This document shows positions 1 through 9,767 of a stretch of 64,000 nt of DNA, in pieces; the stretch's first letter is position 1, and each line of letters starts with the position of its first letter. The notes under the pieces are model-generated. The model saw only the letters and a list, made by a program, of their open reading frames with translations, was not told the DNA's origin and made no database searches. The stretch comes from Oceanobacillus sp. CFH 90083 (lineage in GTDB: Bacteria; Bacillota; Bacilli; Bacillales; Amphibacillaceae): positions 62,001 to 126,000 of the forward strand of contig NZ_VIYG01000005.1 in NCBI RefSeq assembly GCF_009389585.1. The letters run 5' to 3'. The translations under genes were made by a program, and so were the position numbers.

Positions 1-362
1 AAATCTTTAAACCTTTGCTCCACATTTTCCATATCTTTTTGAGAAGAAGTTCGGTAACGATCAGCTAATCGTTCCATCTGTTTTTTCTGCTGTTCTTCCA
101 TGCTTCCAGCAGAAATATCCGGACGTTCCCCTTCTCTATAGACTCGGCGCTCTGCACGAGGCTGCTCTCTTGTTCGTGTAGACTGCTGCCTTGTTCGCTG
201 AGCTGCCGGCTGTTGTCTTTGTCTAGCTTGAGTTGGATTGTTTGGAGGTGTAGACTGCTTTTTTTTCTGCTCTTCTTGTTTCTTTTTGGAGTCGCCCAGA
301 AAAGCGATTAATCCTGAAATAATGATAATAACAAGAAATAGATTTTCAAATATCCAGTCCAT
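1..362 (-). CDS. Membrane-anchored Gln/Arg-rich protein, partial (yqfB position)
   Basis: The reading frame starts at 362 and runs off the left edge of the window, so only about 120 residues are visible. The first 22 residues form one hydrophobic segment (MDWIFENLFLVIIIISGLIA), which is followed by a long low-complexity stretch rich in Lys, Gln, Arg and Pro. It starts about 30 bases after floA, so it is probably the last gene of the nfeD-floA operon; in Bacillus subtilis this slot is held by yqfB. The overall shape is a single-pass anchor with a charged cytoplasmic tail. No domain was recognised, and the orthology rests on position only. Confidence 0.6.
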   Translation of the reverse strand, partial: MDWIFENLFLVIIIISGLIAFLGDSKKKQEEQKKKQSTPPNNPTQARQRQQPAAQRTRQQSTRTREQPRAERRVYREGERPDISAGSMEEQQKKQMERLADRYRTSSQKDMENVEQRFKD

Positions 363-392
363 ATGCCCCCTCCTTTATTGTCATTTTAAATG

Positions 393-1385
393 CTAGTTTT
401 GTTCGTCATCTTTATTATCCTTTGAAAGCTTACCAATTGAGTCACGCATATCTGTATCAGCATCGATGTTTTGGTAATTCATATAGTCCATGACACCCAT
501 TTTACCAGCTCGCAATGCTTCTGCTAACGCAAGTGGTACATCCGCTTCTGCTTCTACTACTTTCGCGCGCATTTCTTGTACGCGGGCAAGCATTTCCTGC
601 TCTTGTGCTACCGCCATTGCACGGCGCTCTTCTGCTTTTGCCTGTGCAATATTCTTATCTGCTTCAGCCTGATCCGTTTGCAGGATTGCCCCAATGTTTT
701 TACCGATATCCACGTCAGCAATATCAATCGATAAGATTTCAAAAGCAGTACCGGAGTCAAGTCCTTTACTCAATACTGTCTGAGAAATCATATCCGGATT
801 TTCTAATACTTCCGAATGTGTATCAGAGCTACCGATTGTACTTACAACACCTTCACCGACACGAGCAATGATTGTCTCTTCACCAGCACCACCGACTAAA
901 CGGTCGATATTTGCACGTACTGTAATTCTGGCTAATGCTTTTACTTCGATACCATCCATGGCAATACCTGCGATAAATGGTGTTTCAATTACTTTTGGGT
1001 TAACACTCATTTGTACCGCTTCTAATACGTCACGACCCGCTAAATCGATCGCAGCTGCCCGTTCAAATAATAAATCAATATTTGCCCGCTGTGCAGCAAT
1101 AAGGGCGTTAACTACTCTATCCACATTACCACCCGCCAGATAGTGACTTTCCAGCTGGTTGATTTTGACATCCATACCCGCTTTATGTGCTTTAATAAGC
1201 GGATTAATTACGCGATTTGGCACTACTCGGCGCAAGCGCATACCAATTAATGTAAAGATGCTGATTTTTACCCCGGCAGCCAGGGCACTAATCCATAGTG
1301 CAACTGGAACAAAAGTAAATAAAATTGCTAAAGCAATAACGATAACCGCAATAATAATAAGCGGCATTAAGATTTCTCCCTCCAT
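393..1385 (-). CDS. floA: Flotillin-like protein FloA (YqfA)
   Basis: FloA is a bacterial flotillin that organises membrane microdomains. The product is about 330 residues, the normal FloA length. It has an N-terminal hydrophobic hairpin (about residues 5-35), an SPFH-type central region, and an Ala/Glu-rich coiled segment near residues 225-290 (the [17 protein letters not shown] region). The start at 1385 was chosen because AGGAGGAG sits seven to eight bases upstream of an ATG; an upstream in-frame start would bury that site. The gene follows nfeD directly, which matches the Bacillus yqeZ-yqfA pairing and suggests joint SigW control. Confidence 0.93.
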   Translation of the reverse strand: MEGEILMPLIIIAVIVIALAILFTFVPVALWISALAAGVKISIFTLIGMRLRRVVPNRVINPLIKAHKAGMDVKINQLESHYLAGGNVDRVVNALIAAQRANIDLLFERAAAIDLAGRDVLEAVQMSVNPKVIETPFIAGIAMDGIEVKALARITVRANIDRLVGGAGEETIIARVGEGVVSTIGSSDTHSEVLENPDMISQTVLSKGLDSGTAFEILSIDIADVDIGKNIGAILQTDQAEADKNIAQAKAEERRAMAVAQEQEMLARVQEMRAKVVEAEADVPLALAEALRAGKMGVMDYMNYQNIDADTDMRDSIGKLSKDNKDDEQN

Positions 1386-1410
1386 GCTAACTCCTCCTAA
1401 ATAAAACAAA

Positions 1411-2745
1411 TTATTTCATTTCCCTAACTACGACACGAACACCTTCTACACGAATTACTTTTACTTTCTTCCCTTTGTCAACAAAAGAGCCATCAGAAAC
1501 AACATCGATTGTTTCATTATTTAGTTCAACCAATCCGGAAGGGCGCAGCGGTGTTAATGAGATTCCTTCAAGTCCGACAAGCTCTAAACGGTTCACTGAG
1601 GATACATAACCTTCTTCTGTTGCAGTGCTGTCCCTTAAAACAATATGACGGAAAATCCCCTTATCCAGACCTATTCTTCTAAACAGGATGACAGCAATAA
1701 TCACAGTAATTAAAAAGGCAACTCCTATACTCATTGACATGTGCATCATATCATATCCTGACATGAATAAAGAGCCGATAACTGCGGCTATTCCAAGTAC
1801 TCCTAAAATACCTCCAGTTACAAAGAACTCCGCCACAATAAGACCGATACCAATTAGAAGAAGCAGAAGCGCCTCCATCCCTGCCAGCCCGGCAACAACA
1901 TGCCCATAAAAGAACAAAAGCAATGATAATAAACCTAAACTTCCCGGCACTCCAAAACCAGGGGAATACAGCTCCACAATCAGCCCGATACTGGCAACTG
2001 ATAGCAGGATAGGAATGACAACCGGATGTGTTAAAAATCTTGCCAATTCTTCTGCGATAGAAGTTTCCGTTTCTACAACGGTTGCTTCAGACAACCCAAG
2101 CTCTTCCAAAAGCTCAGCCCGATTAGAAACAATTCCTTCTGCATATCCCACTTCAACAGCTTCTCTGGGCCCTAATGTCAAAAACTGCCCTTCAGGTGCC
2201 CCATACTCCGGCAAATCAATGCTGCTATCAGCCATGGCTGCCGCGTAAATTGGATCTCTGCCATTTGATTCCGCAGCACTCCTCATTTGTGCGAGCCAGG
2301 CAGATTGTGCTTTCTCATCAGCTGCCGTTCCATCTTGATTAATAATCCCACTCGCTCCCATGGTTGCATGCGGATTAAAATAAATATAATCAGAGAATAA
2401 AGCAATGTAAGATCCAGCAGATAATGCTTCATTTACAATATAAGCCGTTGTTGGAACAGTAAGACTTTGAATATGTGAGCCAATTTGTCCGGCGGAGTCC
2501 ACACGTCCGCCAGGAGTATCAATTTCAAAAATGATATGATCTGCTCCGCTTTCCATCGCTTCTGTGGTTGCCCGGTTAATAAAAGCTTCCAGACCTCTTT
2601 CCACTTCCCTTTCAATCGGTATAATATAAACTGTTTCACCTTCACCTTGCTCGGCTTCCGCCTGTGTTCCAGTAAATATTGACACAAAGGTTAAAACTGA
2701 TACAAATAATATGTATACAGCTAACCGCCTACGATGTCCTTTCAA
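1411..2745 (-). CDS. nfeD: NfeD-family membrane serine protease homologue (long form, YqeZ)
   Basis: This is a 444-residue long-form NfeD. It has a signal peptide (about 1-31), then a ClpP-like serine-protease domain (about 35-225) with the nucleophile context LSAGSYIAL (Ser near 112), then several membrane segments (about 235-345), and finally a soluble OB-fold NfeD domain at the C-terminus. NfeD proteins act together with flotillin or stomatin partners, and floA lies immediately downstream. A SigW-type promoter lies just upstream, consistent with the cell-envelope-stress regulation known for the Bacillus operon. Confidence 0.92.
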   Translation of the reverse strand: MKGHRRRLAVYILFVSVLTFVSIFTGTQAEAEQGEGETVYIIPIEREVERGLEAFINRATTEAMESGADHIIFEIDTPGGRVDSAGQIGSHIQSLTVPTTAYIVNEALSAGSYIALFSDYIYFNPHATMGASGIINQDGTAADEKAQSAWLAQMRSAAESNGRDPIYAAAMADSSIDLPEYGAPEGQFLTLGPREAVEVGYAEGIVSNRAELLEELGLSEATVVETETSIAEELARFLTHPVVIPILLSVASIGLIVELYSPGFGVPGSLGLLSLLLFFYGHVVAGLAGMEALLLLLIGIGLIVAEFFVTGGILGVLGIAAVIGSLFMSGYDMMHMSMSIGVAFLITVIIAVILFRRIGLDKGIFRHIVLRDSTATEEGYVSSVNRLELVGLEGISLTPLRPSGLVELNNETIDVVSDGSFVDKGKKVKVIRVEGVRVVVREMK

Positions 2746-2782
2746 CTTGAATCACCCCCTCACCCTGCACCTTATCTATATT

Positions 2783-2809
2783 TACGAAAGTAATTCATAA
2801 AAGGTTTCA
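2783..2809 (-). promoter_or_regulatory. SigW-type promoter of nfeD-floA
   Basis: On the minus strand TGAAAC (2809-2804) and CGTA (2786-2783) are separated by 17 bases. This is the consensus of the extracytoplasmic-function sigma factor SigW. The site lies about 40 bases upstream of the nfeD start. The B. subtilis yqeZ-yqfA-yqfB operon is a known SigW target, so sequence and context agree. Confidence 0.8.
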
Positions 2810-2910
2810 TTTTTCGTGGATGGGTATACCTTGATAGTACCATATATTCTAGGGCGATAGAAAGCCTCATCTTATCGGCTTCCATAATTACTTTAAACAG
2901 ATTGAAAAAA

Positions 2911-2931
2911 CCAACCCAAAATTTGGGTTGG
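2911..2931. terminator. Bidirectional rho-independent terminator
   Basis: CCAACCCA and TGGGTTGG form a perfect stem flanked by an A-run on the left and a T-run on the right. It could therefore stop transcripts from either side. It lies between yqeY and the nfeD promoter and would isolate the rpsU-yqeY transcript from the nfeD operon. Confidence 0.75.
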
Positions 2932-2991
2932 TTTTTTTACACTTTAAGAAAGCATTAAGAATCTAAGAAAAAAAGCATAAGTGCAACGCTT

Positions 2992-3045
2992 TTCATGGGG
3001 GGAGTAATCCCCCCCATGAAGGCATTCGCCGGCTTGGCGAATGCC
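2992..3045. repeat. Two adjacent perfect hairpins downstream of yqeY
   Basis: Two long, GC-rich inverted repeats stand side by side: TTCATGGGGGG paired with CCCCCCATGAA (2992-3020), and GGCATTCGCC paired with GGCGAATGCC (3021-3045). Neither is followed by a clear T-run. They could be part of a compound terminator or an mRNA-stabilising structure at the end of rpsU-yqeY, or a small dispersed repeat. Confidence 0.55.
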
Positions 3046-3054
3046 ACGTTTTCT

Positions 3055-3501
3055 TTATCTCAATTCCTGCTCTACTATTTGTTTAATTTTCGTACCGTCA
3101 GCCTGTCCTTTAACCTTTGGCATCACGGAACCCATTACTTTCCCCATGTCTTTCATTGAGGCAGCATTCACTTCTGTTATCGTTTCCTGAATGATCGATG
3201 TCAATTCTTCATCTGAAAGCTGCTTTGGCAAATACTGTTCAAGTATTTCCAATTCCTCTTTGGTCTTTTCAGCCAAATCTTCTCTTCCAGCATTTTTAAA
3301 TTCTTGGAGGGAATCTTTTCTCTGCTTAACTTCTCTCGAAAGAATAGTTAAATCTTCGTCCTCAGATAGAGTATCTTTTCCAAGCTTAATCGATTCATTC
3401 TGAATAGAAGCTTTTACCATGCGAATAACGCTAAGGGTTTCTTTATCTTTGTTCTTCATCGCCTGCTTCATATCTTGATTTAATCGATCAAGTAGCGTCA
3501 T
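3055..3501 (-). CDS. yqeY: YqeY / GatB-YqeY domain protein
   Basis: The 148-residue product matches the YqeY family: an N-terminal helical domain ([20 protein letters not shown]) and a C-terminal GatB-like tail domain with [13 protein letters not shown] and a PKVKGQADG segment. The GatB tail binds tRNA in the amidotransferase, but the role of stand-alone YqeY is unsettled. It directly follows rpsU, as in Bacillus, and probably shares its transcript. Confidence 0.92.
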   Translation of the reverse strand: MTLLDRLNQDMKQAMKNKDKETLSVIRMVKASIQNESIKLGKDTLSEDEDLTILSREVKQRKDSLQEFKNAGREDLAEKTKEELEILEQYLPKQLSDEELTSIIQETITEVNAASMKDMGKVMGSVMPKVKGQADGTKIKQIVEQELR

Positions 3502-3515
3502 ACGTTACACCTTCT

Positions 3516-3692
3516 TTAGAATTTACGTTTTCTAGCAGCCTCAGATTTCTTCTTACGGCGTACACTAGGTTTTTCATAGTGTTCACGTTTACGATATTCC
3601 TGTAATGTACCACTTTTTGATACACTACGCTTAAAGCGACGAAGAGCATCCTCAAGAGACTCGTTTTTACGAACGCGAGTTGTATTTGACAT
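3516..3692 (-). CDS. rpsU: 30S ribosomal protein S21
   Basis: The product is a basic protein of about 58 residues beginning [20 protein letters not shown] and ending in a Lys/Arg-rich tail, as expected for bS21 at the mRNA exit region of the small subunit. The ATG at 3692 was chosen because GGAGGGAA precedes it at good spacing; the longer upstream extension has no such site. It is followed after 14 bases by yqeY. Confidence 0.96.
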   Translation of the reverse strand: MSNTTRVRKNESLEDALRRFKRSVSKSGTLQEYRKREHYEKPSVRRKKKSEAARKRKF

Positions 3693-3803
3693 GCTAATTT
3701 CCCTCCCTCCGAAGCACAAAACCATATTTAATGCGGACATGAACATACTCTCATGCCTTTTTAAAGTATAATATAAACCTTCGAGACGGTCAATGGTTAT
3801 TTA

Positions 3804-4469
3804 TTAATAATCTGAAGTTCCTTCCCTGCCTGCAACAATCTCTACTCCGGCACTCGCACCGATCCGGGTTGCGCCGGCTTCAATCATCGCTTCGGTTGTT
3901 TCTAAATCCCGAATTCCTCCAGATGCTTTTACACCCATTTCAGGACCGACAGTTTCCCGCATCAATTTGATATCCTCTACCGTCGCACCGCCTCCGGAAA
4001 ATCCCGTTGACGTTTTTACAAAGTCTGCTCCGGCTTCTTTAGCTAATTTACACGCGAGCACTTTTTCTTCATCTGTTAACAATGCTGTTTCAATAATAAC
4101 TTTCGTCAGCGCCTTGTTCTTTGCAGCGTCTACAACAGCTTTAATATCCGCTTTAACGAGTGCTTCATTTCCGGCTTTTAATTCTCCGACATTGATCACC
4201 ATGTCTACTTCGGCTGCGCCATTTTCAATAGCTTCTTTTGTTTCATAAACCTTTGTACCTGTCGTTGTAGCTCCTAAAGGAAAACCAATGACGGTACAAA
4301 CTTTTACTGGTGAATCCTTTAGTTCACTTGCACAATAAACAACCCAGTGCGGATTAACACAAACAGATGCGAATTTATTTTCTTTTGCCTCTTCGACAAT
4401 TTTTGCAACTTGTTCCTTCTTAGAATCAGGCTTTAATAATGTATGGTCAATATAAGATGCTAAATTCAT
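3804..4469 (-). CDS. deoC: Deoxyribose-phosphate aldolase
   Basis: DeoC cleaves 2-deoxyribose 5-phosphate to glyceraldehyde 3-phosphate and acetaldehyde. The 221-residue product has the family length, opens with [12 protein letters not shown], and carries the Schiff-base lysine in [10 protein letters not shown] (Lys near 152) plus the phosphate-binding VKASGGIRD stretch. AAGGAG precedes the start. It lies 17 bases after mtaB and is probably cotranscribed with it. Confidence 0.96.
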   Translation of the reverse strand: MNLASYIDHTLLKPDSKKEQVAKIVEEAKENKFASVCVNPHWVVYCASELKDSPVKVCTVIGFPLGATTTGTKVYETKEAIENGAAEVDMVINVGELKAGNEALVKADIKAVVDAAKNKALTKVIIETALLTDEEKVLACKLAKEAGADFVKTSTGFSGGGATVEDIKLMRETVGPEMGVKASGGIRDLETTEAMIEAGATRIGASAGVEIVAGREGTSDY

Positions 4470-4486
4470 GATTCATATCTCCTTTT

Positions 4487-5848
4487 TTATGCATTTTTTT
4501 CTGCAACATGTGTAGCGTGATCCATTACGCGCACGAAAACGCCTTTATTTATTGGATAGCCGGACTCTGTGATTTTCACTTTAACAATTTTACCAATTAA
4601 ATCGGCTGAACCTTCAAATTGCACCTTCATATAATTATCTGTATAACCAATGAGCTGATTATCTTCCTGCTCACTGGCATGCTCTTCCGGAATGACTTCT
4701 AACACTTCATCTTCGTACTTCGAAGCATACTCCTTAGCAAGCTGATCAGACAATGTAATCAACGTATGCACACGTCTTTCTTTTATCTCATCCTCCACCT
4801 GGTTATCCATTCTTGCCGCCGGTGTACCAGTTCTTCTGGAGAATGGGAATACATGCAGCTCAGAATAGCCAATTTCTTTAATGAAATCGCACGTCTCCTT
4901 GAACTCTTCCTCTGTCTCTCCCGGGAAGCCGACAATGACATCTGAAGTAATTGCCAGCCCCGGCAGTGCTTTTTGTATTTTCTTCACTTTTTGACGATAA
5001 AAGTCGGTTGAATACTTCCGGCGCATTCTGGCCAATACCGTATCTGAACCAGATTGTAATGGAATATGCAGGTGACGGACAATCTTTTTACTTTTATCCA
5101 ATACACGAATAACCTCGTCCGTTATCTGACTTGCTTCAATAGAGCTGATACGGATCCGTTCCAAACCATCTACCTGCTCCAAATCTTCAAGCAGCATCGC
5201 AAAATTATAGTCCTTTAAATCCTCTCCATACCCCGCCGTATGTATTCCTGTAAGGACAAGCTCCTTATACCCTGCTTCTACTAATTTATTCGCCTGCTCA
5301 ATGACATTTTCAGGATCTCTGGACCGCAGCAAACCTCTGGACCAGGGAATAATACAAAATGTACAGAAATTATTACAGCCTTCCTGAATTTTAAGCGATG
5401 CCCGGGTCCGGTCTGTAAATACAGGTACATCCATTTCTTCAAATACACGATTCTTCATGATATTGGATACACCATTAACAGGTCCTTTTGTTTTTTCATG
5501 CTCTTCAATATAAGTGAAGATATTTTTACGTTCCTGCGTGCCGACCACCACATCCACTCCAGGAATCTCCATAATTTCACCAGGAGAGGTTTGTGCATAG
5601 CATCCTGTTACACAGACTACGGCATCAGGGTTATTTCTGATAGCACGACGAATTGTCTGTCTGCTTTTTTTATCTCCTGTGTTTGTAACGGTACAGGTAT
5701 TGATAACATACACGTCAGCGTCATGATCAAAATCAACACGCTCGTATCCCTGCTCTTTGAACATTCTCCAGATGCCCTCTGTTTCGTAGTGATTTACTTT
5801 ACACCCGAGCGTATGGAAGCTCACTGTTTTTGGCAATTTTTCAGCCAT
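4487..5848 (-). CDS. mtaB: tRNA (N6-threonylcarbamoyladenosine(37)-C2)-methylthiotransferase MtaB
   Basis: MtaB is a radical-SAM enzyme that adds a methylthio group to t6A37 in ANN-decoding tRNAs. The 453-residue product has the UPF0004 domain with the auxiliary-cluster cysteines (C16, C52, C83), the radical-SAM CNNFCTFC motif (C158, C162, C165) and a C-terminal TRAM domain. In related genomes rsmE, prmA and dnaJ lie upstream of mtaB; here they are replaced by an accessory island. Codons 1-15 and the upstream DNA recur twice elsewhere in the window, so this 5' end was probably supplied by the integrating element. C16 sits exactly at the junction. Confidence 0.95.
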   Translation of the reverse strand: MAEKLPKTVSFHTLGCKVNHYETEGIWRMFKEQGYERVDFDHDADVYVINTCTVTNTGDKKSRQTIRRAIRNNPDAVVCVTGCYAQTSPGEIMEIPGVDVVVGTQERKNIFTYIEEHEKTKGPVNGVSNIMKNRVFEEMDVPVFTDRTRASLKIQEGCNNFCTFCIIPWSRGLLRSRDPENVIEQANKLVEAGYKELVLTGIHTAGYGEDLKDYNFAMLLEDLEQVDGLERIRISSIEASQITDEVIRVLDKSKKIVRHLHIPLQSGSDTVLARMRRKYSTDFYRQKVKKIQKALPGLAITSDVIVGFPGETEEEFKETCDFIKEIGYSELHVFPFSRRTGTPAARMDNQVEDEIKERRVHTLITLSDQLAKEYASKYEDEVLEVIPEEHASEQEDNQLIGYTDNYMKVQFEGSADLIGKIVKVKITESGYPINKGVFVRVMDHATHVAEKNA

Positions 5849-6050
5849 TTATATATCATCCTTTCATTTCATTCACAGTTAATTTTAGTTTATCCGTATT
5901 TAATGATATCATAAATAATTTAAAATACGATATAAAAGACAATTTCAACCTTATAATCAAGATAAAAAGGGCCCTACATTTTTACTAATCTAATAATACA
6001 TCACTCATGAATTAGTTCAATTTCAACTTTAATAATTTTCTCTCCTCAAT
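5804..6050. repeat. mtaB 5'-end repeat, copy 1 (functional; left attachment site)
   Basis: This stretch covers codons 1-15 of the intact mtaB and about 200 bases upstream. From the start codon region through the AATACGATATAAAAGAC stretch it closely resembles copy 3, and weaker similarity continues to about 6050. The three-copy pattern is that expected for att sites produced by site-specific integration into the mtaB 5' end. Confidence 0.8.
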
Positions 6051-6372
6051 CTTTTAAGTTTTCGTATGCTCCATAAGCTTTATACTGTCGTCTACTAAAC
6101 CAAAATCCAATTAGTTGTGTATTGAAACTTCACAAAAAAATGAGAACAGCACGAATTCAAGTTTAGTTAGCAAGAATATGTGATGCATATATCTACTCTA
6201 CAATCATTCAAATACCCACAATTTTAAAATAATTTTCTTGTTCGCAAAAGACCGAGTTAGCTAAGTTTGAATAACATCTTCAGAGGGGATAAAAGTTTTT
6301 TGAATCCTTCTAACTTTTTAGGATTACTTCCTATCTTTTCACTATTTTTTTACACGATATAGACTATTTAAT
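6051..6372. other. Non-coding stretch inside the left end of element A
   Basis: No coding region, tRNA or convincing terminator was found. The DNA is AT-rich, with short degenerate patches. This is where an integrase gene might be expected next to the left attachment site, but none is present. Confidence 0.5.
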
Positions 6373-8097
6373 TTACTCTTCTTCTATAGAAGGAGAGTAA
6401 AATGGATTAAATCCTGTTTTAAAATCAGTAACAAGATTATTAGAATAATCTTGTTCTATATCTAATTTTTCAAAATCCTCATCATCAAAGATAAATATTT
6501 GTAGGTTTTCTTTACCTATAGTTTTATATGCTGTTGATAAAATTTTGCCAATAGCGCTACTATTTTTTTCATCAAATGGTTTTGAAATATGATCAATTAC
6601 CAAAATTGGTATTATTGGATATCTATTGTTCTCTAATAGTATTTTTAAAAATGCAAGATAACCACACAACTGCATTAATGTATGTCGAGCCATGCTTCCG
6701 ATATAGTAATTTTTAGAACTTGAAGTTTTACTATCATCAGAAAGTATCTTGGGCTGTAGGATATTTCCTTTTTTAAAATATTGAATTTTGAAACCATTCT
6801 GCTGAAGGTCATCAGATACAACAGAAGATATATCTTTAGCAGAACGATATAAATCAGTAACGAAATTAGATAAATCATCGATCTTTTGTAAGTCATCAGA
6901 GTTTTGTAAAGCTTTTAATTCTTCTCGTACTTCTTTGATTCTTTTTTTCTTTTCTTTTATCTTATCGTCGTTAGAAACAATTTCAATAGATAAGTATTCC
7001 TCAATAAGTGCAACGGCTTTAGATTTTTGCTCTAAACTATAAATTTTAAACCTTGAATCATTTCTACATATTTCTTTTTTTATTTGTTCACGTTGTATTT
7101 TCAATTCTTTTATAGTATTATCACTAATCAGGTAATTGCTAAAGAAAATTGTATTATCGACATCGTAAAGTAGCTTTTGCATAGGTTGAACTAAGTAATC
7201 AAAATCAGCATTTCCATCAACTAATTCCTTTAATTCCAAAAGGAGTTTTTGTCTGTTTTTGTTATCCCTCTCGAATTGTTTTGCATCAGCTGCGTTATTC
7301 TCATAAACCTTTATTTGTTCAGATAAATTATTATACATAACATCTAAATCTGCAATATTTCTTTTATTAGATTTTTTTTCTACGTTTTGCATATCAATTA
7401 TAGAAGAAAGATATTCCTGAACCTTATCTGAATTTCTACCTGTATACCACACGTCTCCACCAAGTATTTTTAAATTGGAATTTACTTGGTCAATAACAAA
7501 TTCATATTTTTGTTGTTGATTTTCCAACGCTTTAACTTCTTGTAGTAAAATATCTAATTCATTCTGTAATATATATATTTTTTCAAGGTTTTTATTGAAA
7601 ATAAAGTTTAATATTGGATTAAGTTTTACAGAATACCTTATATCACTGCATTTATCCAAGAAATCCTGAATCTTACCTTGCCCCTTTTCTCCTAAAAAAT
7701 TAAACATTGTAAATGTCCTGTATGTTAGTTCTTCATTAGTAAATTTTCTAATATCCTTTAACAATTTAATATCTTGAGCAAAAATAGAATTTAATTTATT
7801 TTTATACTCTCTCAAGTCAATCGTTTCTGCAGTTTCTTCATCTGCATAATGCAGATAATTTTGATTGGGGTTCCTTGTACGAGTAACGCAAAAAGTATTA
7901 TTATTATATTCAAAGATTAAAGTTGCTTTACTTAATGTTTCTTTGTACCAAGGCTTCTTTCTAATATCTTCTGATGAACCAAACATAAAATCAATGAATA
8001 AATAGAACTCTGTTTTACCAGAACTGTTTTTACCTTTAAAGTAATTTATACCTTTACTAAACTTATATGTATAACTTTTATTATTCATATCAAACAT
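6373..8097 (-). CDS. Rad50/SMC-like ATPase of an ABC-3C-type defence system
   Basis: The 574-residue product has an N-terminal Walker A (GKNSSGKT, about residues 22-29) and a central coiled-coil region rich in Lys, Glu and Leu (about 165-410). A C-terminal part carries ILVIDHISKPFD in the Walker B/D-loop position. This is the architecture of the stand-alone Rad50-like ABC ATPases of ABC three-component conflict systems. It is the last gene of three overlapping minus-strand genes. The ATG at 8097 is preferred over an upstream TTG. It is thought to sense a nucleic acid or nucleoprotein and control the effector; the sensing role is inferred from the family. Confidence 0.72.
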   Translation of the reverse strand: MFDMNNKSYTYKFSKGINYFKGKNSSGKTEFYLFIDFMFGSSEDIRKKPWYKETLSKATLIFEYNNNTFCVTRTRNPNQNYLHYADEETAETIDLREYKNKLNSIFAQDIKLLKDIRKFTNEELTYRTFTMFNFLGEKGQGKIQDFLDKCSDIRYSVKLNPILNFIFNKNLEKIYILQNELDILLQEVKALENQQQKYEFVIDQVNSNLKILGGDVWYTGRNSDKVQEYLSSIIDMQNVEKKSNKRNIADLDVMYNNLSEQIKVYENNAADAKQFERDNKNRQKLLLELKELVDGNADFDYLVQPMQKLLYDVDNTIFFSNYLISDNTIKELKIQREQIKKEICRNDSRFKIYSLEQKSKAVALIEEYLSIEIVSNDDKIKEKKKRIKEVREELKALQNSDDLQKIDDLSNFVTDLYRSAKDISSVVSDDLQQNGFKIQYFKKGNILQPKILSDDSKTSSSKNYYIGSMARHTLMQLCGYLAFLKILLENNRYPIIPILVIDHISKPFDEKNSSAIGKILSTAYKTIGKENLQIFIFDDEDFEKLDIEQDYSNNLVTDFKTGFNPFYSPSIEEE

Positions 8098-8446
8098 TAT
8101 TAGTAGAATCAAGTTTTAATTGTTTGGTAGTTAAATACAAAATATCATTTTTAGAGTCTACTATTCCTCTGCTCATTAATAAATGCAGAGCTTTTAAAAT
8201 ATATGGTACACTTTTACAAAAACCATCAAAATCTCCAGCTAAAAGGGAGATACCCTTATAAATAATATCTTGAGTATTCCTTGCTGTATATATCGTTCCA
8301 CCCAAGAAGCGGTTTTGTTTAATCAAATAAGAAAAAGTTACTGTTTTACATATACTTAGTTTTTCGTGACGTTGTAGTGTTTGGCAAATAATATTACAGT
8401 ATATACTTAATTGAATAGATTCTGTTTGCACTCTAATATTACGCAT
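8090..8446 (-). CDS. ABC-3C middle component-like small protein
   Basis: The roughly 118-residue protein lies between the effector and ATPase genes and overlaps both by a few bases. Its start overlaps the effector stop, with GGGAGGA upstream. Such small linker proteins define the middle position of ABC three-component operons. The visible pattern is mainly helical, with a segment (KALHLLMSRGIVDSKNDILYL) that looks like the end of a winged-helix fold. No catalytic motif is seen. The assignment rests on position and size more than on sequence motifs. Confidence 0.6.
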   Translation of the reverse strand: MRNIRVQTESIQLSIYCNIICQTLQRHEKLSICKTVTFSYLIKQNRFLGGTIYTARNTQDIIYKGISLLAGDFDGFCKSVPYILKALHLLMSRGIVDSKNDILYLTTKQLKLDSTNNV

Positions 8447-9587
8447 TCTCATCATCCTCCCATGAAATTTGATTTTCTCCAACATCTTCCTTTGTTAGAT
8501 AAATCGATGAACCATACTTTATTTGATTATTAACTGCATAAGAATTAGGATTTTTTTTGGTTTCTTCTAGCCTATTATATGGTGTATCGATTCCTTTACT
8601 TGCCAAAGAAAACTTCACATCTTCAAAGCCTTCAAAAGTGGTATCTTCAATTTCGTCAATCTTACTCGCTCTGTTATTTTCCATATACTTCAAAGAGGTT
8701 TCATAGTAGTACATACCATATAACAAATGTTTTTTTATTAAATTATCTGTTAAACCACACGACTTTAATTGCAAATACTCTCTAGAAGTTGAAAGTTTAC
8801 TATCCTTCAGGTCAATTCTGTTAATTCTTTTAAAATTGGAATAAGAAGGAAGCGTAATTTCTGGTGTGAATCGACTAGTAATATCCTCTATAACACTTAT
8901 GAATTCTTGATATGTTAAAATATATGCTCCTCCATTTTCAAGGGCACTCAAAATTTTAATTGTTATATGTTGTAAAAACTCCTTCAGCCTTTGACCAAAT
9001 ACGATTAAATTTGCAACTTTTCTAAAATAAAGAGAAGCTTTATCATTAGTTTTGACATCAATATCTTCCAAATCAATGAATTCAAATTTACTTTGAATTT
9101 GGCTATACACCTTTTCAAATCCAATATAATCTGCTCCGTATAAATCCTTTACTTTAGAAATAGTAGCATTTTTTTGCTTATCAGACTCTACTACGATTTT
9201 ATATAATGCTTCTGCATCTTTTTCAAAAATATTTCCATCGTTTTGATAATTTTTGTCAGTAAATAGAATATATTTCCCCACTTTATGCGGGCTGTTTTCT
9301 AATAATATCCAATTAAGGAGCATTTGTTGAGCCACTGCATTGCTAATAGATGTATGTTTAACTTGAATAGCTTTATTAATTCCTTCATCAGAAACCTTAC
9401 AAACAAATTTATCACTATGTTTGTCAATTTGATCAGGTGCTATTGCTTTTAAATTTACGTCTTCTATGGTTTCAAACTCTACTTGTGTATCCGGCTTTAG
9501 ATCGAAGGTATAATAAGCAAATACTTTAATTTGATAAGCAAACCCTGCCAAACTATTAATACCACTTTTATCTGGTTGAAAAGTCAT
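8439..9587 (-). CDS. ABC-3C effector with PD-(D/E)xK-like nuclease N-terminus
   Basis: The product begins with a segment typical of Cap4/DUF4297-like restriction-endonuclease folds: a GFAYQ motif near residue 15, acidic residues in VEFETIEDV (about 36-44) and QVKH (about 75-78). Together these fit an E..D..QxK active site. The rest (about 230-380) is a helical C-terminal domain of the kind that partners the ABC ATPase. It heads the three-gene operon. The ATG at 9587 was chosen over an earlier in-frame ATG because AGGGTGG lies at good distance. A double-strand DNA nuclease function is inferred from the motifs. Confidence 0.68.
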   Translation of the reverse strand: MTFQPDKSGINSLAGFAYQIKVFAYYTFDLKPDTQVEFETIEDVNLKAIAPDQIDKHSDKFVCKVSDEGINKAIQVKHTSISNAVAQQMLLNWILLENSPHKVGKYILFTDKNYQNDGNIFEKDAEALYKIVVESDKQKNATISKVKDLYGADYIGFEKVYSQIQSKFEFIDLEDIDVKTNDKASLYFRKVANLIVFGQRLKEFLQHITIKILSALENGGAYILTYQEFISVIEDITSRFTPEITLPSYSNFKRINRIDLKDSKLSTSREYLQLKSCGLTDNLIKKHLLYGMYYYETSLKYMENNRASKIDEIEDTTFEGFEDVKFSLASKGIDTPYNRLEETKKNPNSYAVNNQIKYGSSIYLTKEDVGENQISWEDDENA

Positions 9588-9767
9588 ATAAAAATCCACC
9601 CTTTCACAACTTTATTTTATACTTTTACTGACCAGAAGAAGTTTTGTAATACTCATATCCGTATAAACACTTCTAATAAAATTGAAAAATAATGTAAATA
9701 ACTATAATTTATTCCTAGTAAAAAGAATTTGATTGTATAATTTATACAAATAAATTCTTAAATTGCG

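Noticed and set aside
515-871. 118-codon plus-strand frame inside floA
   Set aside because: It is a shadow of floA, Leu/Pro-rich with no start signal.
5849-6372. Integrase at the left attachment site
   Set aside because: No tyrosine or serine recombinase frame exists on either strand here or near copies 2 and 3.
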